In this document: piece by piece, positions 1 through 10,425 of the stretch
Layout: each line of letters opens with the position of its first letter
How positions within the stretch are numbered: the first letter of the stretch is position 1
NCBI GenBank assembly: GCA_014378615.1
Contig: JACMNI010000049.1
Coordinates: 1-39,763 of the forward strand
Length of the DNA stretch: 39,763 bases
Reading direction: 5' to 3'
Origin: Candidatus Saccharimonadota bacterium
GTDB lineage: Bacteria > Patescibacteriota > Saccharimonadia > Saccharimonadales > UBA4665
Notes under the pieces: generated by a model
Seen by the model: the letters and a program-made list of their open reading frames with translations, nothing else
What the model was told of the DNA's origin: nothing
The model's database searches: none
Position numbers and translations under genes: made by a program

Positions 1-519
1 ACCTTGTCTGAGGCGCAAATGTTTATAGATGACACCCCAGGTATCACCATTAGTGACTTACGCACCAAAGCCCGGCGCGAAGCCCACCAACGGCCACTTG
101 GCTTGATTATCGTCGACTACTTGCAGCTAATGAGCGGTGGTAGCCGATTTGGCGGCGACGGCAACCGTGTACAGGAGATTTCTGAGATATCTCGTGGGCT
201 CAAGGGCGTCGCCCGTGAAATGAACGTGCCCCTAATAGCGCTTAGTCAGCTCAGCCGTTCGGTGGAGAGCCGCACACCACAGATCCCCCAATTATCTGAC
301 CTTCGCGAATCCGGATCAATCGAGCAGGATGCCGATGTCGTGGCGTTTTTATATCGAGAAGATTATTACAATCCGGAAAGTGACCGCAAAAACATTATGG
401 ATATCTTAATTAAGAAGCACCGTAACGGCCCAACTGGTGGGGTAGAACTATACTTCGACCGCGACAAACAGCGTATTTCATCGCTCGATGTCAAGCATTC
501 CGATCCGTTTAACGACTAA
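1..519 (+). CDS. dnaB: Replicative DNA helicase DnaB, C-terminal fragment (5' end outside window)
   Basis: Open from the window edge; Walker B-like [48 protein letters not shown], and C-terminal KHRNGPTG are typical DnaB motifs. Confidence 0.95.
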   Translation, partial: TLSEAQMFIDDTPGITISDLRTKARREAHQRPLGLIIVDYLQLMSGGSRFGGDGNRVQEISEISRGLKGVAREMNVPLIALSQLSRSVESRTPQIPQLSDLRESGSIEQDADVVAFLYREDYYNPESDRKNIMDILIKKHRNGPTGGVELYFDRDKQRISSLDVKHSDPFND

Positions 520-547
520 GCATTAGTAGCGTATAATTTTCAACAAT

Positions 548-1780
548 ATGACTAAAACCGCTTTCAATGCAAAAATTAAAAAAGGCTTGCGACACACTAA
601 TAACTGGGCAGCGGCACGACGCAATAATATTGCACTCACAATTCTGCTGGTGGGCCTGGTTGGCAGCTTATTGCTGCGGCAATTGGCGTATCTACCTAAT
701 GGCGCTTTGAGTAACGTTGAACACCTAATCGCTCTAGCACCAGTTGGCTTCCATGGCATTCTCTCTGATCCCTTTTATTTAATCCCTAAAGTGTTGCATT
801 CATTAGGCTTCTACTTCTTTGGACAAGGCGGGGCCCTCGTCACCCGACTGCCAAGTGTGATACTTGGCGCAATCGCAATCGGGTCGTTCATGTTTATTCT
901 ACGTGCCTGGCACGGTACTAAGGTTGCACTACTTGGCACCGTACTGTTTGCAACCAGCGCTTGGACGCTCCATATAAGTCGCTATGGCAGCTACGATAGC
1001 AGCTACCTCGTCGCTTTGCCCTTACTCTGGGCATCGCAAATCGCATTACGGCGATGGCGCCAGATTGGTATTACTTACGTCGTTATATTTATCTGGGGAA
1101 GTCTACTGTATATTCCGGGTATGGCGTGGTTCATAGCACTTTCCATATGGTCTCTGCGTGATGAACTGTCATCTGCTTGGCGCCTGTCGGCAACTTGGTG
1201 GAAAAAAATCCTGCTTGGCCTAACAAGCTTACTCTGGCTACCACTACTGCTGTACCATTTTCTTGATAGCCCTAAAACTGTATTGACTTGGCTAGGCTTG
1301 CCGCAGCAGTTCGATACGCTAAGCCAAATGGCGCGTCGCTTGTCAGAGGTGCCGCTTAATCTTTTTCTGTATGGCCCGAATGCACCCGCTTCATGGTTGG
1401 CCCGACTCCCGATATTAGACATCTTTAGCGCTGTTATGGTCATCCTGGGAATAGTATTTTATATTAAGCACTGGCGAAGTAGTCGGGCTCGACAATTACT
1501 ACTTTACGCCGTTCTTGCCAGCCTCCTCATAAGTGTAAACAGCCGTGTAAGTCTCAGCTTACTGATACCCCTGGTGTATATAGTCGCTGCATCGGGTATT
1601 GCCAGAATCTTACGAGACTGGCTCCAACACTTTCCCAATAACCCTATCGTACGAACGGTGGGCATAACCGTCATTACGATAGCCGTAGCCGTAAGCTGCG
1701 TGTACAATGTTCGTCATTATTTCGTGGCCTGGCCTCACAATGCAGCCACTAATAGTGCCTTTACCCATCACCCCTATTAG
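548..1780 (+). CDS. Multi-pass membrane protein, putative GT-C/GT39-like glycosyltransferase
   Basis: 410 aa, many hydrophobic segments; PMT/ArnT-like layout with LPSVILGAIAIGSFMFILRAWHGTKVALLGTVLFATSAWTLHISRYGSYD. Confidence 0.7.
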   Translation: MTKTAFNAKIKKGLRHTNNWAAARRNNIALTILLVGLVGSLLLRQLAYLPNGALSNVEHLIALAPVGFHGILSDPFYLIPKVLHSLGFYFFGQGGALVTRLPSVILGAIAIGSFMFILRAWHGTKVALLGTVLFATSAWTLHISRYGSYDSSYLVALPLLWASQIALRRWRQIGITYVVIFIWGSLLYIPGMAWFIALSIWSLRDELSSAWRLSATWWKKILLGLTSLLWLPLLLYHFLDSPKTVLTWLGLPQQFDTLSQMARRLSEVPLNLFLYGPNAPASWLARLPILDIFSAVMVILGIVFYIKHWRSSRARQLLLYAVLASLLISVNSRVSLSLLIPLVYIVAASGIARILRDWLQHFPNNPIVRTVGITVITIAVAVSCVYNVRHYFVAWPHNAATNSAFTHHPY

Positions 1781-1849
1781 TGAGGCGTGTAACAGCGTAA
1801 AAAACTTGGTACAATAGATATAAGACCATTAATTTCTGAGGAGACTGCT

Positions 1850-2143
1850 ATGAGCCGATTTGACCAAGCTAAAATGTTAATGAAAGTTAAAAAGATTCAA
1901 AAAGAACTACAAAAACAGATTATCACCGTCGAAAAAGGCGATGGTGCCGTGAGCGTTGAAATAACTGGCGAACAAAAATTGAAAAAGATTCACCTCAATC
2001 CTGAAATGATCGACCTCGATGACATCGGTATGACCGAGCGTTTACTTGAAGATGCTGTTAAAGAAGCCATTGCCGAAAGTCAGCGCATAGCTGCTGAAAA
2101 AATGCAGCCAATGATGGGCGCCCTCAGCGGCCTCGGCATGTAG
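1850..2143 (+). CDS. ybaB: YbaB/EbfC family nucleoid-associated protein
   Basis: 97 aa with the YbaB pattern; SD GAGGAG upstream; directly precedes recR, the classic ybaB-recR pair. Confidence 0.9.
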   Translation: MSRFDQAKMLMKVKKIQKELQKQIITVEKGDGAVSVEITGEQKLKKIHLNPEMIDLDDIGMTERLLEDAVKEAIAESQRIAAEKMQPMMGALSGLGM

Positions 2144-2147
2144 TTTC

Positions 2148-2753
2148 ATGCAAATACTTCCGCCAGCTCTAACTGATCTGATTGACGCCTTTGGGCTATT
2201 GCCTGGCGTCGGACCGCGTACTGCCGAACGCTACGCCTATTATCTAGTGCGCCACGCCAGCGATGCTCCCGAAAAGTTATCGAGCTCGCTATTAAATCTT
2301 CGGGCCGGTATTGGGTACTGCCGTAAAACGTTTGCACTTATACCAGCCGGCCAAGCTTTGTCAGATTTATACACCGATCCTCGTCGTGACAAAACGGTAG
2401 TGGCCGTCGTGGCTGAACCGTTCGATCTAGTAGCTTTGGAGAAGACCAACCAGTTTAGCGGCACCTATCATGTGCTCGGCGGGTTAGTTTCACCCATAGA
2501 TGGGGTAGGGCCCGAACAGCTTCATATTGATGAACTTATTCGGCGGATAGACGAAGATAAAGTAGAAGAAATTATACTAGCGACCAATGCTAGCGTAGAG
2601 GGCGAATCGACTGCCTTGTATATTCAGCAGCAGATTGGCGACCGCAAGCTAACTATCAGTCGCTTAGCGCGTGGCCTGTCAGTCGGGGTCGACCTTGAGT
2701 ATGCTGATCAGATAAGCCTCGGCCGTGCCCTAGAAGGCCGTCAGACGCTGTAG
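2148..2753 (+). CDS. recR: Recombination mediator RecR (zinc finger degenerate)
   Basis: HhH LPGVGPRTAERYAYYLV and Toprim FSGTYHVLGGLVSPIDGVGPEQL...EEIILATNASVEGESTALYI; adjacent to ybaB. Confidence 0.93.
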   Translation: MQILPPALTDLIDAFGLLPGVGPRTAERYAYYLVRHASDAPEKLSSSLLNLRAGIGYCRKTFALIPAGQALSDLYTDPRRDKTVVAVVAEPFDLVALEKTNQFSGTYHVLGGLVSPIDGVGPEQLHIDELIRRIDEDKVEEIILATNASVEGESTALYIQQQIGDRKLTISRLARGLSVGVDLEYADQISLGRALEGRQTL

Positions 2754-2776
2754 GGGGCGTGGTATTATAAACACAT

Positions 2777-3787
2777 ATGAATGATAAAACTAACATCTTA
2801 AAAGCTATTGTAGACGCCGCCGAGCACATCGTCGTAGTGCAGGCCGACAATCCCGACGGCGACAGTCTTGGCAGCGCCCTGGCACTCGAGCACATACTTA
2901 GTGACATTGGTAAGCAAGTGACACTCTACTGTGGTGTCGATATGCCCGGGTACCTGCAATACCTGCATGGTTGGGATCGCGTCCAGAATCAATTGCCCCG
3001 TAAGTTTGATGCCTCCATTATTGTCGATGCCAGCACGCTTAGCCTACTCGAAAAATTGCAGGCTTCGGGTGAACTTGGCTGGTTATCTACCAAGCCGTGC
3101 GCTGTTCTTGACCACCACGAAAAAGTGGAAAAGATTGTGCCATTCGCCAAAGTTATTATTAATGAATATACTCGCTCCTCGACCGGCGAATTAATTTACA
3201 CTCTGGCTGAGGAAATTAGGTGGCCGGTAAGTGCGCAAGCTGGCGAGGGACTGATGACTGCCATCTTAGGCGATACCCAAGGACTTAGCAACCAGCTGGC
3301 TAGTGCCGATACCTATCGCATAATGGGCGAACTGGTGGCGCTTGGTGTCGACCGACCGGCGCTTGAAGAACGTCGCCGTGAATTATCTAAAATGCCAGCG
3401 ACCATTTATAACTATAAGGGTACGTTACTACAGCGAACTGCGTTCGTCGATGACGGACGTATTGCCGTCATTACTATTCCACAGTCCGAAATTAACACTT
3501 TTAGCCCGCTGTATAATCCCGCGCCGTTAGTGCAAGGCGATATGCTGCAAACTATCGGCGTCCAAGTCGCCATCGTGCTTAAACACTACGCCGACGGAAA
3601 AGTTACCGGTGCCATCCGTTGCAACCCCGGCTTTGGCGTTGGCGCCGAATTAGCCGAACACTTAGGCGGGGGTGGCCACGCCTACGCCAGCGGCTTCAAG
3701 GTTACCGGTAAGGCCTATGCCGATGTGCGAGCCGACTGTCTGAGTTACTGTCAGGAACTTCTACATACCCTTACTGACCCTAAATAA
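2777..3787 (+). CDS. DHH/DHHA1 family phosphoesterase (NrnA-like)
   Basis: NPDGDSLGSALAL, VLDHHEK, and C-terminal GGGGHAYASGF. Confidence 0.9.
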   Translation: MNDKTNILKAIVDAAEHIVVVQADNPDGDSLGSALALEHILSDIGKQVTLYCGVDMPGYLQYLHGWDRVQNQLPRKFDASIIVDASTLSLLEKLQASGELGWLSTKPCAVLDHHEKVEKIVPFAKVIINEYTRSSTGELIYTLAEEIRWPVSAQAGEGLMTAILGDTQGLSNQLASADTYRIMGELVALGVDRPALEERRRELSKMPATIYNYKGTLLQRTAFVDDGRIAVITIPQSEINTFSPLYNPAPLVQGDMLQTIGVQVAIVLKHYADGKVTGAIRCNPGFGVGAELAEHLGGGGHAYASGFKVTGKAYADVRADCLSYCQELLHTLTDPK

Positions 3788-3795
3788 GACTACAC

Positions 3796-5226
3796 ATGAA
3801 ACTTTATAACACGCTCACAAGACAACAAGATGAAGTAAAACCACTTTTACCTCCGGCTATCAGTATCTATACTTGTGGTCCAACAGTCTATGACTACCTC
3901 CACATAGGCAACTGGTTTAATTATGTTCGTATGGATACGTTAATACGGGCACTCCAAGCCAACGGCTTCACGACCAATTGGGTAATGAACATTACAGATG
4001 TCGGTCATCTCGTTAGCGACGCCGATGATGGCGAAGACAAACTGGAAAAGGGTGCCCGCCGAGAAGGTAAAACCGCCTGGGAAGTCGCCGAATATTACAC
4101 TGCCGATTTTCTGGAAGCTATGCAGTTACTGTCTATTCAGACGCCAGATCATATCGTAAAAGCCACCGACCATATTGCCGAGCAGATAACACTTATTCAG
4201 CGGCTAGAGGCTAATGGATATACGTATGTAATTGATGACGGGGTGTATTTTGATACCAGTAAATTCGAAGGCTACGCCGCTTTTGCCCGTCTTGATCTAG
4301 AAGAACAACAAGCTGGCGCCCGCATCAGCGTCAACGACCAGAAGCGAAACCAATCAGATTTTGCGCTCTGGAAATTTTCTCCAGTAGATTCAAAGCGTGA
4401 CATGGAGTGGGACAGCCCATTCGGCGGCGACCGTAAAGGTTTTCCCGGCTGGCATATTGAATGTTCGGCTATGAGCATGAAATACCTCGGCGAATCATTC
4501 GATATACACACCGGGGGAATTGATCACATTCCGGTACACCACACCAATGAAATTGCTCAGTCGGAGGCCGCTACCGGCCAGCGCTTTGCCAATTACTGGA
4601 TGCACAGCAATCATGTCATGGTTAATGGCGAGAAGATAAGCAAGAGTCTGGGCAACGGTATACGATTGCAAGAGATCATAGCCCAAGGCATTTCAGCCCA
4701 GGCTACGCGGTTGAATATTTTAGAATCTCACTATCGCAGCCAGTCAAAATTTAGCTGGGATGGTCTAGAAGCCGCTAACAATCGATTGAAACATTGGCAG
4801 CAGGTAGCTTGCCTTGCACTGCAACCCCAGTCCAACATACCTGCATCTGAAGAACAGCTGATTACAGCCGAGATCGCTGCCGCTACTACCGATATTACAG
4901 CGGCACTATTTGATGATTTGAATACGCCCTTAATGCTTAGCCGCCTCGATGAAGCTTTTTCGATAATAGAGAAACAGTTGCTAAGTCCACCCACGGCGCA
5001 ACAATTTGCCACCTTACTCACCTATATACATACCGTTCTAGGTATTGATCTGCTAGTGGACATTGTTGCACCAAACGCAGACGACATGAAGCTAATGGAT
5101 CGGCGCCGAGCGGCTCGACAAGCTAAAGAGTGGGATATATCTGACAAGCTTCGATATGAACTCGCCAATGCCGGTTTTGGTATAAGAGATTTGCCTTCAG
5201 GCGCCACGCTTTGGTTTAAGCTTTAG
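3796..5226 (+). CDS. cysS: Cysteinyl-tRNA synthetase
   Basis: TCGPTVYDYLHIGN, WHIECSAMSMKYLGESFDIHTGGIDHIPVHHTNEIAQSEA zinc-site region, and KISKSLGN (KMSKS-like). Confidence 0.97.
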   Translation: MKLYNTLTRQQDEVKPLLPPAISIYTCGPTVYDYLHIGNWFNYVRMDTLIRALQANGFTTNWVMNITDVGHLVSDADDGEDKLEKGARREGKTAWEVAEYYTADFLEAMQLLSIQTPDHIVKATDHIAEQITLIQRLEANGYTYVIDDGVYFDTSKFEGYAAFARLDLEEQQAGARISVNDQKRNQSDFALWKFSPVDSKRDMEWDSPFGGDRKGFPGWHIECSAMSMKYLGESFDIHTGGIDHIPVHHTNEIAQSEAATGQRFANYWMHSNHVMVNGEKISKSLGNGIRLQEIIAQGISAQATRLNILESHYRSQSKFSWDGLEAANNRLKHWQQVACLALQPQSNIPASEEQLITAEIAAATTDITAALFDDLNTPLMLSRLDEAFSIIEKQLLSPPTAQQFATLLTYIHTVLGIDLLVDIVAPNADDMKLMDRRRAARQAKEWDISDKLRYELANAGFGIRDLPSGATLWFKL

Positions 5227-6337
5227 CTTCGTCGATTGTCTTTTCGACTACCGGAGCATCGATAATATTTTGACTACGCAGATATTCTAGTATAGCAATT
5301 CTGATGCAGCCGGTTACCGGTATGGCGACTAGACCACCAAATAAGCCACCAAAGCTCACACCAACAACTACCGAAATAAACACTAACAGCGGCGACATAT
5401 TGGTCGAGTTTGCTTGTATGCGTGGTTGCACTAGATAATTCTCCAATTGTTGGTAGAGAATGTAGTACGCCAATATAATCACGGCTGCGCTTAACGATTG
5501 CGACAACGCAACTAAGGTTACTATGACGGCTCCAATGGTGTGACCAACCATAGGTATGAGGCCACAAACAAAGATTACTACCAGCAACGCCACAGGATAG
5601 CTAATATGCAGTATGAGTAGTGCAGGGAAGATTAATACGGCCGCAACAGCTGCTAGGGTTACCTGACCGTTCACGTAGCCCTTTACAACACGGTACATGT
5701 CAAAGCTAAGTCTGTCTGCTAAATAGCGTCGCTTTTTTGGAATGAGTTCGCGACCAAAGGCGATAATTTGAGGGCCTTCTACTAGCATCATAAAGGTCAG
5801 TACGAGGATGGTTAACAGGGCAAATACACTAGTGCCAAATTTTTGAAAGGTTGCGAATGCACTGCCGCCGATATGCTTAAAGCGGTCAGATAACTGCTTA
5901 GATACAGCGTTTACCTGTCCTTCTAAATGATAGTGTCGTACCAGCTTACCAACACCGCTATCTTCATTTTTCACGTCCCGGACCAGTTGCGGGGCCGCAG
6001 TAACGAAGTTAGAGGTTTGTCGAACTAACGGGGGTACAATACTCGCTAAAAAGCCCCCAAGCAACAATACAACTATCAGAAAAGACAGGCTTGTCGCTAA
6101 AGAACGACTGCCACGTCGTTTACCTGGCAGATGCAGGCTAACCCAGTTGACGGGCGCGTTGAGCGCTAAAGCTAGAAAGAGGGCAGCGAATACTAATACT
6201 AAAGCGTGACTAGCTCGGCGGATTGCCACTAGCAGCACTATAGTAGCCACCACCATAACTATTAATTTAAAGAAAGTCTGGACAGATACAGTTACACTAA
6301 CTTCATGTGGTTCTTTGTTGTTATTTTTAAAAAGCAT
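5216..6337 (-). CDS. AI-2E family transporter
   Basis: 373 aa multi-TM protein; GLIPMVGHTIGAVIVTLVAL and YQQLENYLVQPRIQANSTNMSPLLVFISVVVG are typical of the family. Convergent 11-bp overlap with cysS. Confidence 0.9.
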   Translation of the reverse strand: MLFKNNNKEPHEVSVTVSVQTFFKLIVMVVATIVLLVAIRRASHALVLVFAALFLALALNAPVNWVSLHLPGKRRGSRSLATSLSFLIVVLLLGGFLASIVPPLVRQTSNFVTAAPQLVRDVKNEDSGVGKLVRHYHLEGQVNAVSKQLSDRFKHIGGSAFATFQKFGTSVFALLTILVLTFMMLVEGPQIIAFGRELIPKKRRYLADRLSFDMYRVVKGYVNGQVTLAAVAAVLIFPALLILHISYPVALLVVIFVCGLIPMVGHTIGAVIVTLVALSQSLSAAVIILAYYILYQQLENYLVQPRIQANSTNMSPLLVFISVVVGVSFGGLFGGLVAIPVTGCIRIAILEYLRSQNIIDAPVVEKTIDEAKA

Positions 6338-6374
6338 ACAGTTATTATCTCCCGCGGCCTAGAATTTCGCAATA

Positions 6375-7517
6375 CTAACTAGAAGCTGGCGGTAATTCAT
6401 AATATTTTAGTAGTTTGACACCGACCGCAGGAACATCAAATTCGCGACTATAAGTGGCACCCCAGGCAGCGGCATGTTTGCGATCGCTATCGTTTTTTAT
6501 CAGATTCTCTAAACGAGCCGCTAAGCTAGTAACGTCTTTGGGCGGGAATAAAAGGTCAGATCTAGGTTCCATGACACTGGCATAGCCACTATTGCTGGCT
6601 GCAAGCACTGCCGTTCGACCCGACGCCATGGCTTCCAACAGAACAATACCGAAGCTTTCGCCACCGGTGCTTGGAAACACGGCTATGTCGGCGCTCGCGT
6701 AGTAGCCAGGCTTGTCAGCTTCACTTACAAAGCCCGCGAATGTCACTGGCAAATTATTCACCTTGACGTAATCCCGGAGTTTCGTTGCCAGCGGTCCCTT
6801 GCCACATATAACGACCTCGACGTTATGTATGCCTTTGGCTTTTAGCATGCCAACAGCTTCCAATAGGTATTGGCAGCCTTTGCGTTCGACTAAACGGCCC
6901 AAGAACATTATTCTTATTTTACCTGGCGCGACCGGCAATAATGGCTGTGCACTGTGGAACCGTGAATAATCAAATACGTTCGGCAATACGTCAGTTGAAA
7001 CTTTATAAGTAGCCCTAGCGTAAGCTTTAGCAGCTGTAGAAACGCTGACGATGGCTGCAAAACGCTGCGTTGACCTTTTAGTCCATATTGCCAGGCAGCG
7101 GGTAGCCAGTTGCACAAATTTTGAAAAGGCCACGATGTGAAAGGTTCCAACAATTGTCGTGCCTTGCGGTGCAGCCAGTATGACTTTGTGTGCCAACCAG
7201 GGGCTGTATGGCACCTGCACGTGTAATACATCAAACTTCTGCGCCATTAAAAACTGCTTCGTTTTTTTGGTCGATATCGGCAAGGGGATCGAGAGTTGGT
7301 TACCATTGAATGTCACGTTAACATTTCGACTTAAAGCATGTACATTGTCGATATCGGTGCGTGATGTTTGCCCCACAAGATAGTGAACTTCGTGACCCTC
7401 GCGTACCAACCAGCCACCTAGACTGAGAATATATTGCTGGACTCCGTCCGGCTTATCGAGCGAATCATCAAAAACTATGCCAATTTTCTGAGGAGTTTTA
7501 CTGACCGTATTACCCAT
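6375..7517 (-). CDS. GT4 family glycosyltransferase
   Basis: MGNTVSKTPQKIGIVFDDSLDKPDGVQQYILSLGGWLVREGHEVHYLVG; C-terminal FPSTGGESFGIVLLEAMASG donor motif. Start chosen at internal Met 40 of the ORF track because it abuts the upstream gene. Confidence 0.88.
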   Translation of the reverse strand: MGNTVSKTPQKIGIVFDDSLDKPDGVQQYILSLGGWLVREGHEVHYLVGQTSRTDIDNVHALSRNVNVTFNGNQLSIPLPISTKKTKQFLMAQKFDVLHVQVPYSPWLAHKVILAAPQGTTIVGTFHIVAFSKFVQLATRCLAIWTKRSTQRFAAIVSVSTAAKAYARATYKVSTDVLPNVFDYSRFHSAQPLLPVAPGKIRIMFLGRLVERKGCQYLLEAVGMLKAKGIHNVEVVICGKGPLATKLRDYVKVNNLPVTFAGFVSEADKPGYYASADIAVFPSTGGESFGIVLLEAMASGRTAVLAASNSGYASVMEPRSDLLFPPKDVTSLAARLENLIKNDSDRKHAAAWGATYSREFDVPAVGVKLLKYYELPPASS

Positions 7518-8634
7518 GTCGTCGCATGATTTGACCATATAATTTTTCGTACTCATCGACAATGTTTTTGTAGCTGAATTGCTGTACATAATCTGTGGCC
7601 CAGGATTGCCAGAGCTTACGCAGTGCCGGTTCACTTAGCAGCAGCTGCAAGCGGCGTGCAAATTCTTCGGGATCACGCGGGTTAACAATTGATAAGGCGC
7701 CAATACCAGCCATGAGGTCACGATAGCCAGAATTATTACCGGCCACGGTTACTAGTCCGGTGGCCATTGATTCTAATAAAACTATGCCAAAACTTTCGCC
7801 AAATACCGCTGGTGAACAAAATAAGTCTGAAGTGGCCAGTAATTCGTGTTTTTGGGCTTCGCTAATATAACCCAAAAACTCCACATTGGGAAGCTGTAAA
7901 TCTTCTGCCAATAATTCCAATTTTTCACGATCAGGGCCGTCACCGGCAATGATTAAACGTACGTTCGGGTCCGCTGTTGACAACAATTTATAGGCTTGCA
8001 GGAGGTATTTTAGACCCTTACGGCGCTCTAGCCGACCAATGTATAAAATACTTTTTAGGCCTGATGGGTTAGGGCGCTTAGCTGGCTGTTTGTACGCCGA
8101 CAGGTCTATGCCGTTGGGTACAATCGCTATTGGGTCATCGGTTAAGCTGCGGGCATATTCAGTCGCCGAGGCTGACACAGCTGTATATAGGTGGAAGTAT
8201 TTCAGTACCGATTTCATGTAGGGTGTAACCACTTTAACGATGCTCCGGCTCATGAGTGTTTCAGGTATCTTGGCATGGAAGGTAGCAATGTTGATGGCGT
8301 TCGAGCGGGTGAGGATTTGACGGCTCAAATCGGGAATCCATGGCTCGTGAAAGTGCAATATGTCAAACTGCTCGCGTTCTAGCATTTGAGCAATCTTCTC
8401 GCCATTTACAGACGTCGCTATTTGAATACTGGTGTGGGTAGGCGAGCGCAGGTCGGTTGAAGTGCCCACAAATATCACATTGGGCATTTCGAGGGTTTCG
8501 CTGTCGCGCGGCTGAGGAGTGATTATTTTGGCATCGTAGCCGCGAAATAATAGTTCAGCGTGCATGGCGCGTACATGCTCCTGAACGCCACCGCCCTTTA
8601 GAATGTTATAGGGGCAGACAATACCAATTTTCAT
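7510..8634 (-). CDS. GT4 family glycosyltransferase (PimA-like)
   Basis: MKIGIVCPYNILKGGGVQEHVRAMHAELLFRGYDAKIITP; IVPNGIDLSAY; GDGPDREKLE; FGESFGIVLLESMATG. Start trimmed to Met 23 of the ORF. Confidence 0.9.
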   Translation of the reverse strand: MKIGIVCPYNILKGGGVQEHVRAMHAELLFRGYDAKIITPQPRDSETLEMPNVIFVGTSTDLRSPTHTSIQIATSVNGEKIAQMLEREQFDILHFHEPWIPDLSRQILTRSNAINIATFHAKIPETLMSRSIVKVVTPYMKSVLKYFHLYTAVSASATEYARSLTDDPIAIVPNGIDLSAYKQPAKRPNPSGLKSILYIGRLERRKGLKYLLQAYKLLSTADPNVRLIIAGDGPDREKLELLAEDLQLPNVEFLGYISEAQKHELLATSDLFCSPAVFGESFGIVLLESMATGLVTVAGNNSGYRDLMAGIGALSIVNPRDPEEFARRLQLLLSEPALRKLWQSWATDYVQQFSYKNIVDEYEKLYGQIMRRHG

Positions 8635-8650
8635 AGGCTTAAGTATACCA

Positions 8651-9580
8651 TTACGCTGCCGCCAGGATTCGCCGCAGTTTATTTGGTATAAATGGTGCAA
8701 CTTCTTTTGGCGTTGCTACAATTGTGGGCATATGTGCGTCCAACCTGATATCAATCACCGCAACACTACCATATATAACGGCTAGGTGCTGCTCAACGAG
8801 TTTATTGTCAAAGTACTGATCATTTTGGACGGCCACATGGTAGACAGTTAACGGCGTCTGTTTATCGCATAGGTCCATCGTAAACATACTATGCATGGTG
8901 TAAAAGTAGGTTCTAAGGTCGTTAATGCGCCATAGAATCTTCTCGAATTCTATGCGACGCTGTCGCTCTGCTGTATCGGCGTCTTTCATCTTGACATGTT
9001 TCTTGGCTAATACGTTATAAGTAGCGCTTATGGTTGGCCCTTTTACGAGTGCTGAAACGAATAACACCGGAAGCCGCTGGCGTAAAACATTACTGCCTAA
9101 GCGCAAGAAGAATAAATTACGCCGCTTGATTTTAAAGTCATCATGGCGAGCAAATCCGACAATACTGACTACAAAATCTACCTTATCGGCCAAATCGGGG
9201 TAGCGTTGTACCATTCTAGTCGCAACCGTGAAGCCGTATGACATACCGACAATAGTTAGCCGGCGGCGGCGGTATCGCAGCTTTATAAAAGCCGCTAAAT
9301 AGTCTGCCATAGTGTCGATATCGGGCTTTTTGCCAATCTTGAACAGGCTATCCATACCCCCGAAGCCCGGCCAGTCGGGGAGGGTAACGGGGCCGTAACG
9401 ATTCAGTTCGGCAGCCAGCGAAAACATGCGTTCTAAACTGGAGTGGCTCCCGTACAGTAGCAATATTTCGCGGTTGCGACGCGCACTCGGAGCGGGCAGG
9501 CGTAATACTCGGCCTTCGAGCCGATTAATATTGAGCGGCTCGATGTAATCAGCCGGATTATTACTTATTTTATATGCCAT
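8651..9580 (-). CDS. Alpha/beta hydrolase fold protein
   Basis: ILLLYGSHSSLERMF, GPVTLPDWPGFGGMD, and nucleophile-elbow-like IVGMSYGFTVA (GxSxG). Confidence 0.7.
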   Translation of the reverse strand: MAYKISNNPADYIEPLNINRLEGRVLRLPAPSARRNREILLLYGSHSSLERMFSLAAELNRYGPVTLPDWPGFGGMDSLFKIGKKPDIDTMADYLAAFIKLRYRRRRLTIVGMSYGFTVATRMVQRYPDLADKVDFVVSIVGFARHDDFKIKRRNLFFLRLGSNVLRQRLPVLFVSALVKGPTISATYNVLAKKHVKMKDADTAERQRRIEFEKILWRINDLRTYFYTMHSMFTMDLCDKQTPLTVYHVAVQNDQYFDNKLVEQHLAVIYGSVAVIDIRLDAHMPTIVATPKEVAPFIPNKLRRILAAA

Positions 9581-9663
9581 ATAATTTTATAAGATCTTTG
9601 AAATACTTTATCAAATCTGAACACCTTTAGCCATCTTTTAACATTCCAGTTATACTTATCATT

Positions 9664-10416
9664 ATGAAAAAGATATTATTTTCGCTAGGTTTTTTGGGCG
9701 TAACATTTATTGCGATTATCCTGTTTCTTAGCTTACACTTAGCGCCGGTGGCAGCTCCAAAGATTTCCGGCTCACAAGCCAAATCAGACAATCCGGCCGT
9801 CAAAGTGTTCAACAAGTCGGAGCTATCTAATACGGATCCCGCCAGCATCTGGGTGGTAGTTAATAAGAAGCACCCGCTAAGCCCGAAAGACTACGTACCA
9901 GCGGACTTAGTATTTCCAAACATACCACTGCGTGTGCCGGGAAACGAAAGCATGCAAGTACGTCGTGAAACAGCGTCGGCGTTAGAAGCCATGTTCGCGG
10001 CTGCCAAGGAGGAAGATCTATCTTTAATGTTATCCAGCGGTTATAGATCGTACAAATATCAGGTCAATCTGTATAACGGTTATGTACAATCTCAAGGCCA
10101 AGCTGTAGCCGACACGCAAAGCGCTAGGCCTGGCTTCAGCGAACACCAAACTGGTTTGGCGGCTGACATTGAGCCCGCCAGTCGTAAATGCGAAGTCGAA
10201 GATTGTTTTGCCGAGACGCCTGAAGGGCAGTGGCTCAAAACCAATGCTTACAAATACGGTTTTATACTTCGCTATCAGAATGATGATCAATCTGTCACCG
10301 GTTATAAAGGCGAGTCCTGGCATTACCGGTATGTTGGTTTAAAACTATCTAATGAGCTGATGCGCGCCAGCGTCACTACCTTAGAAGCTTTCTTTGGCGT
10401 CCCAGGCGGGGACTAA
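9664..10416 (+). CDS. D-alanyl-D-alanine carboxypeptidase, VanY/M15 family
   Basis: SGYRSYKYQVNLYNGYV...RPGFSEHQTGLAADI...ESWHYRYVG, with M15B zinc ligands H-D-H; N-terminal signal anchor. Confidence 0.93.
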   Translation: MKKILFSLGFLGVTFIAIILFLSLHLAPVAAPKISGSQAKSDNPAVKVFNKSELSNTDPASIWVVVNKKHPLSPKDYVPADLVFPNIPLRVPGNESMQVRRETASALEAMFAAAKEEDLSLMLSSGYRSYKYQVNLYNGYVQSQGQAVADTQSARPGFSEHQTGLAADIEPASRKCEVEDCFAETPEGQWLKTNAYKYGFILRYQNDDQSVTGYKGESWHYRYVGLKLSNELMRASVTTLEAFFGVPGGD

Positions 10417-10425
10417 TAACTATCC

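Noticed and set aside
1075-1443. 122-aa minus-strand ORF inside the membrane protein gene
   Set aside because: Fully antisense to a confident CDS; no recognisable motifs. Same logic applied to the other shadow ORFs (e.g. 523-759, 18123-18731, 29392-29718, 30301-30573).
3880-3930. CysS HIGN instead of HIGH motif
   Set aside because: HIGN is a normal variant in cysteinyl-tRNA synthetases; the zinc ligands and KISKS are intact.
5216-5226. Convergent gene overlap cysS/AI-2E as unusual
   Set aside because: Small convergent overlaps and near-abutting ends recur across this compact genome (e.g. 22497/22500, 39050/39057).
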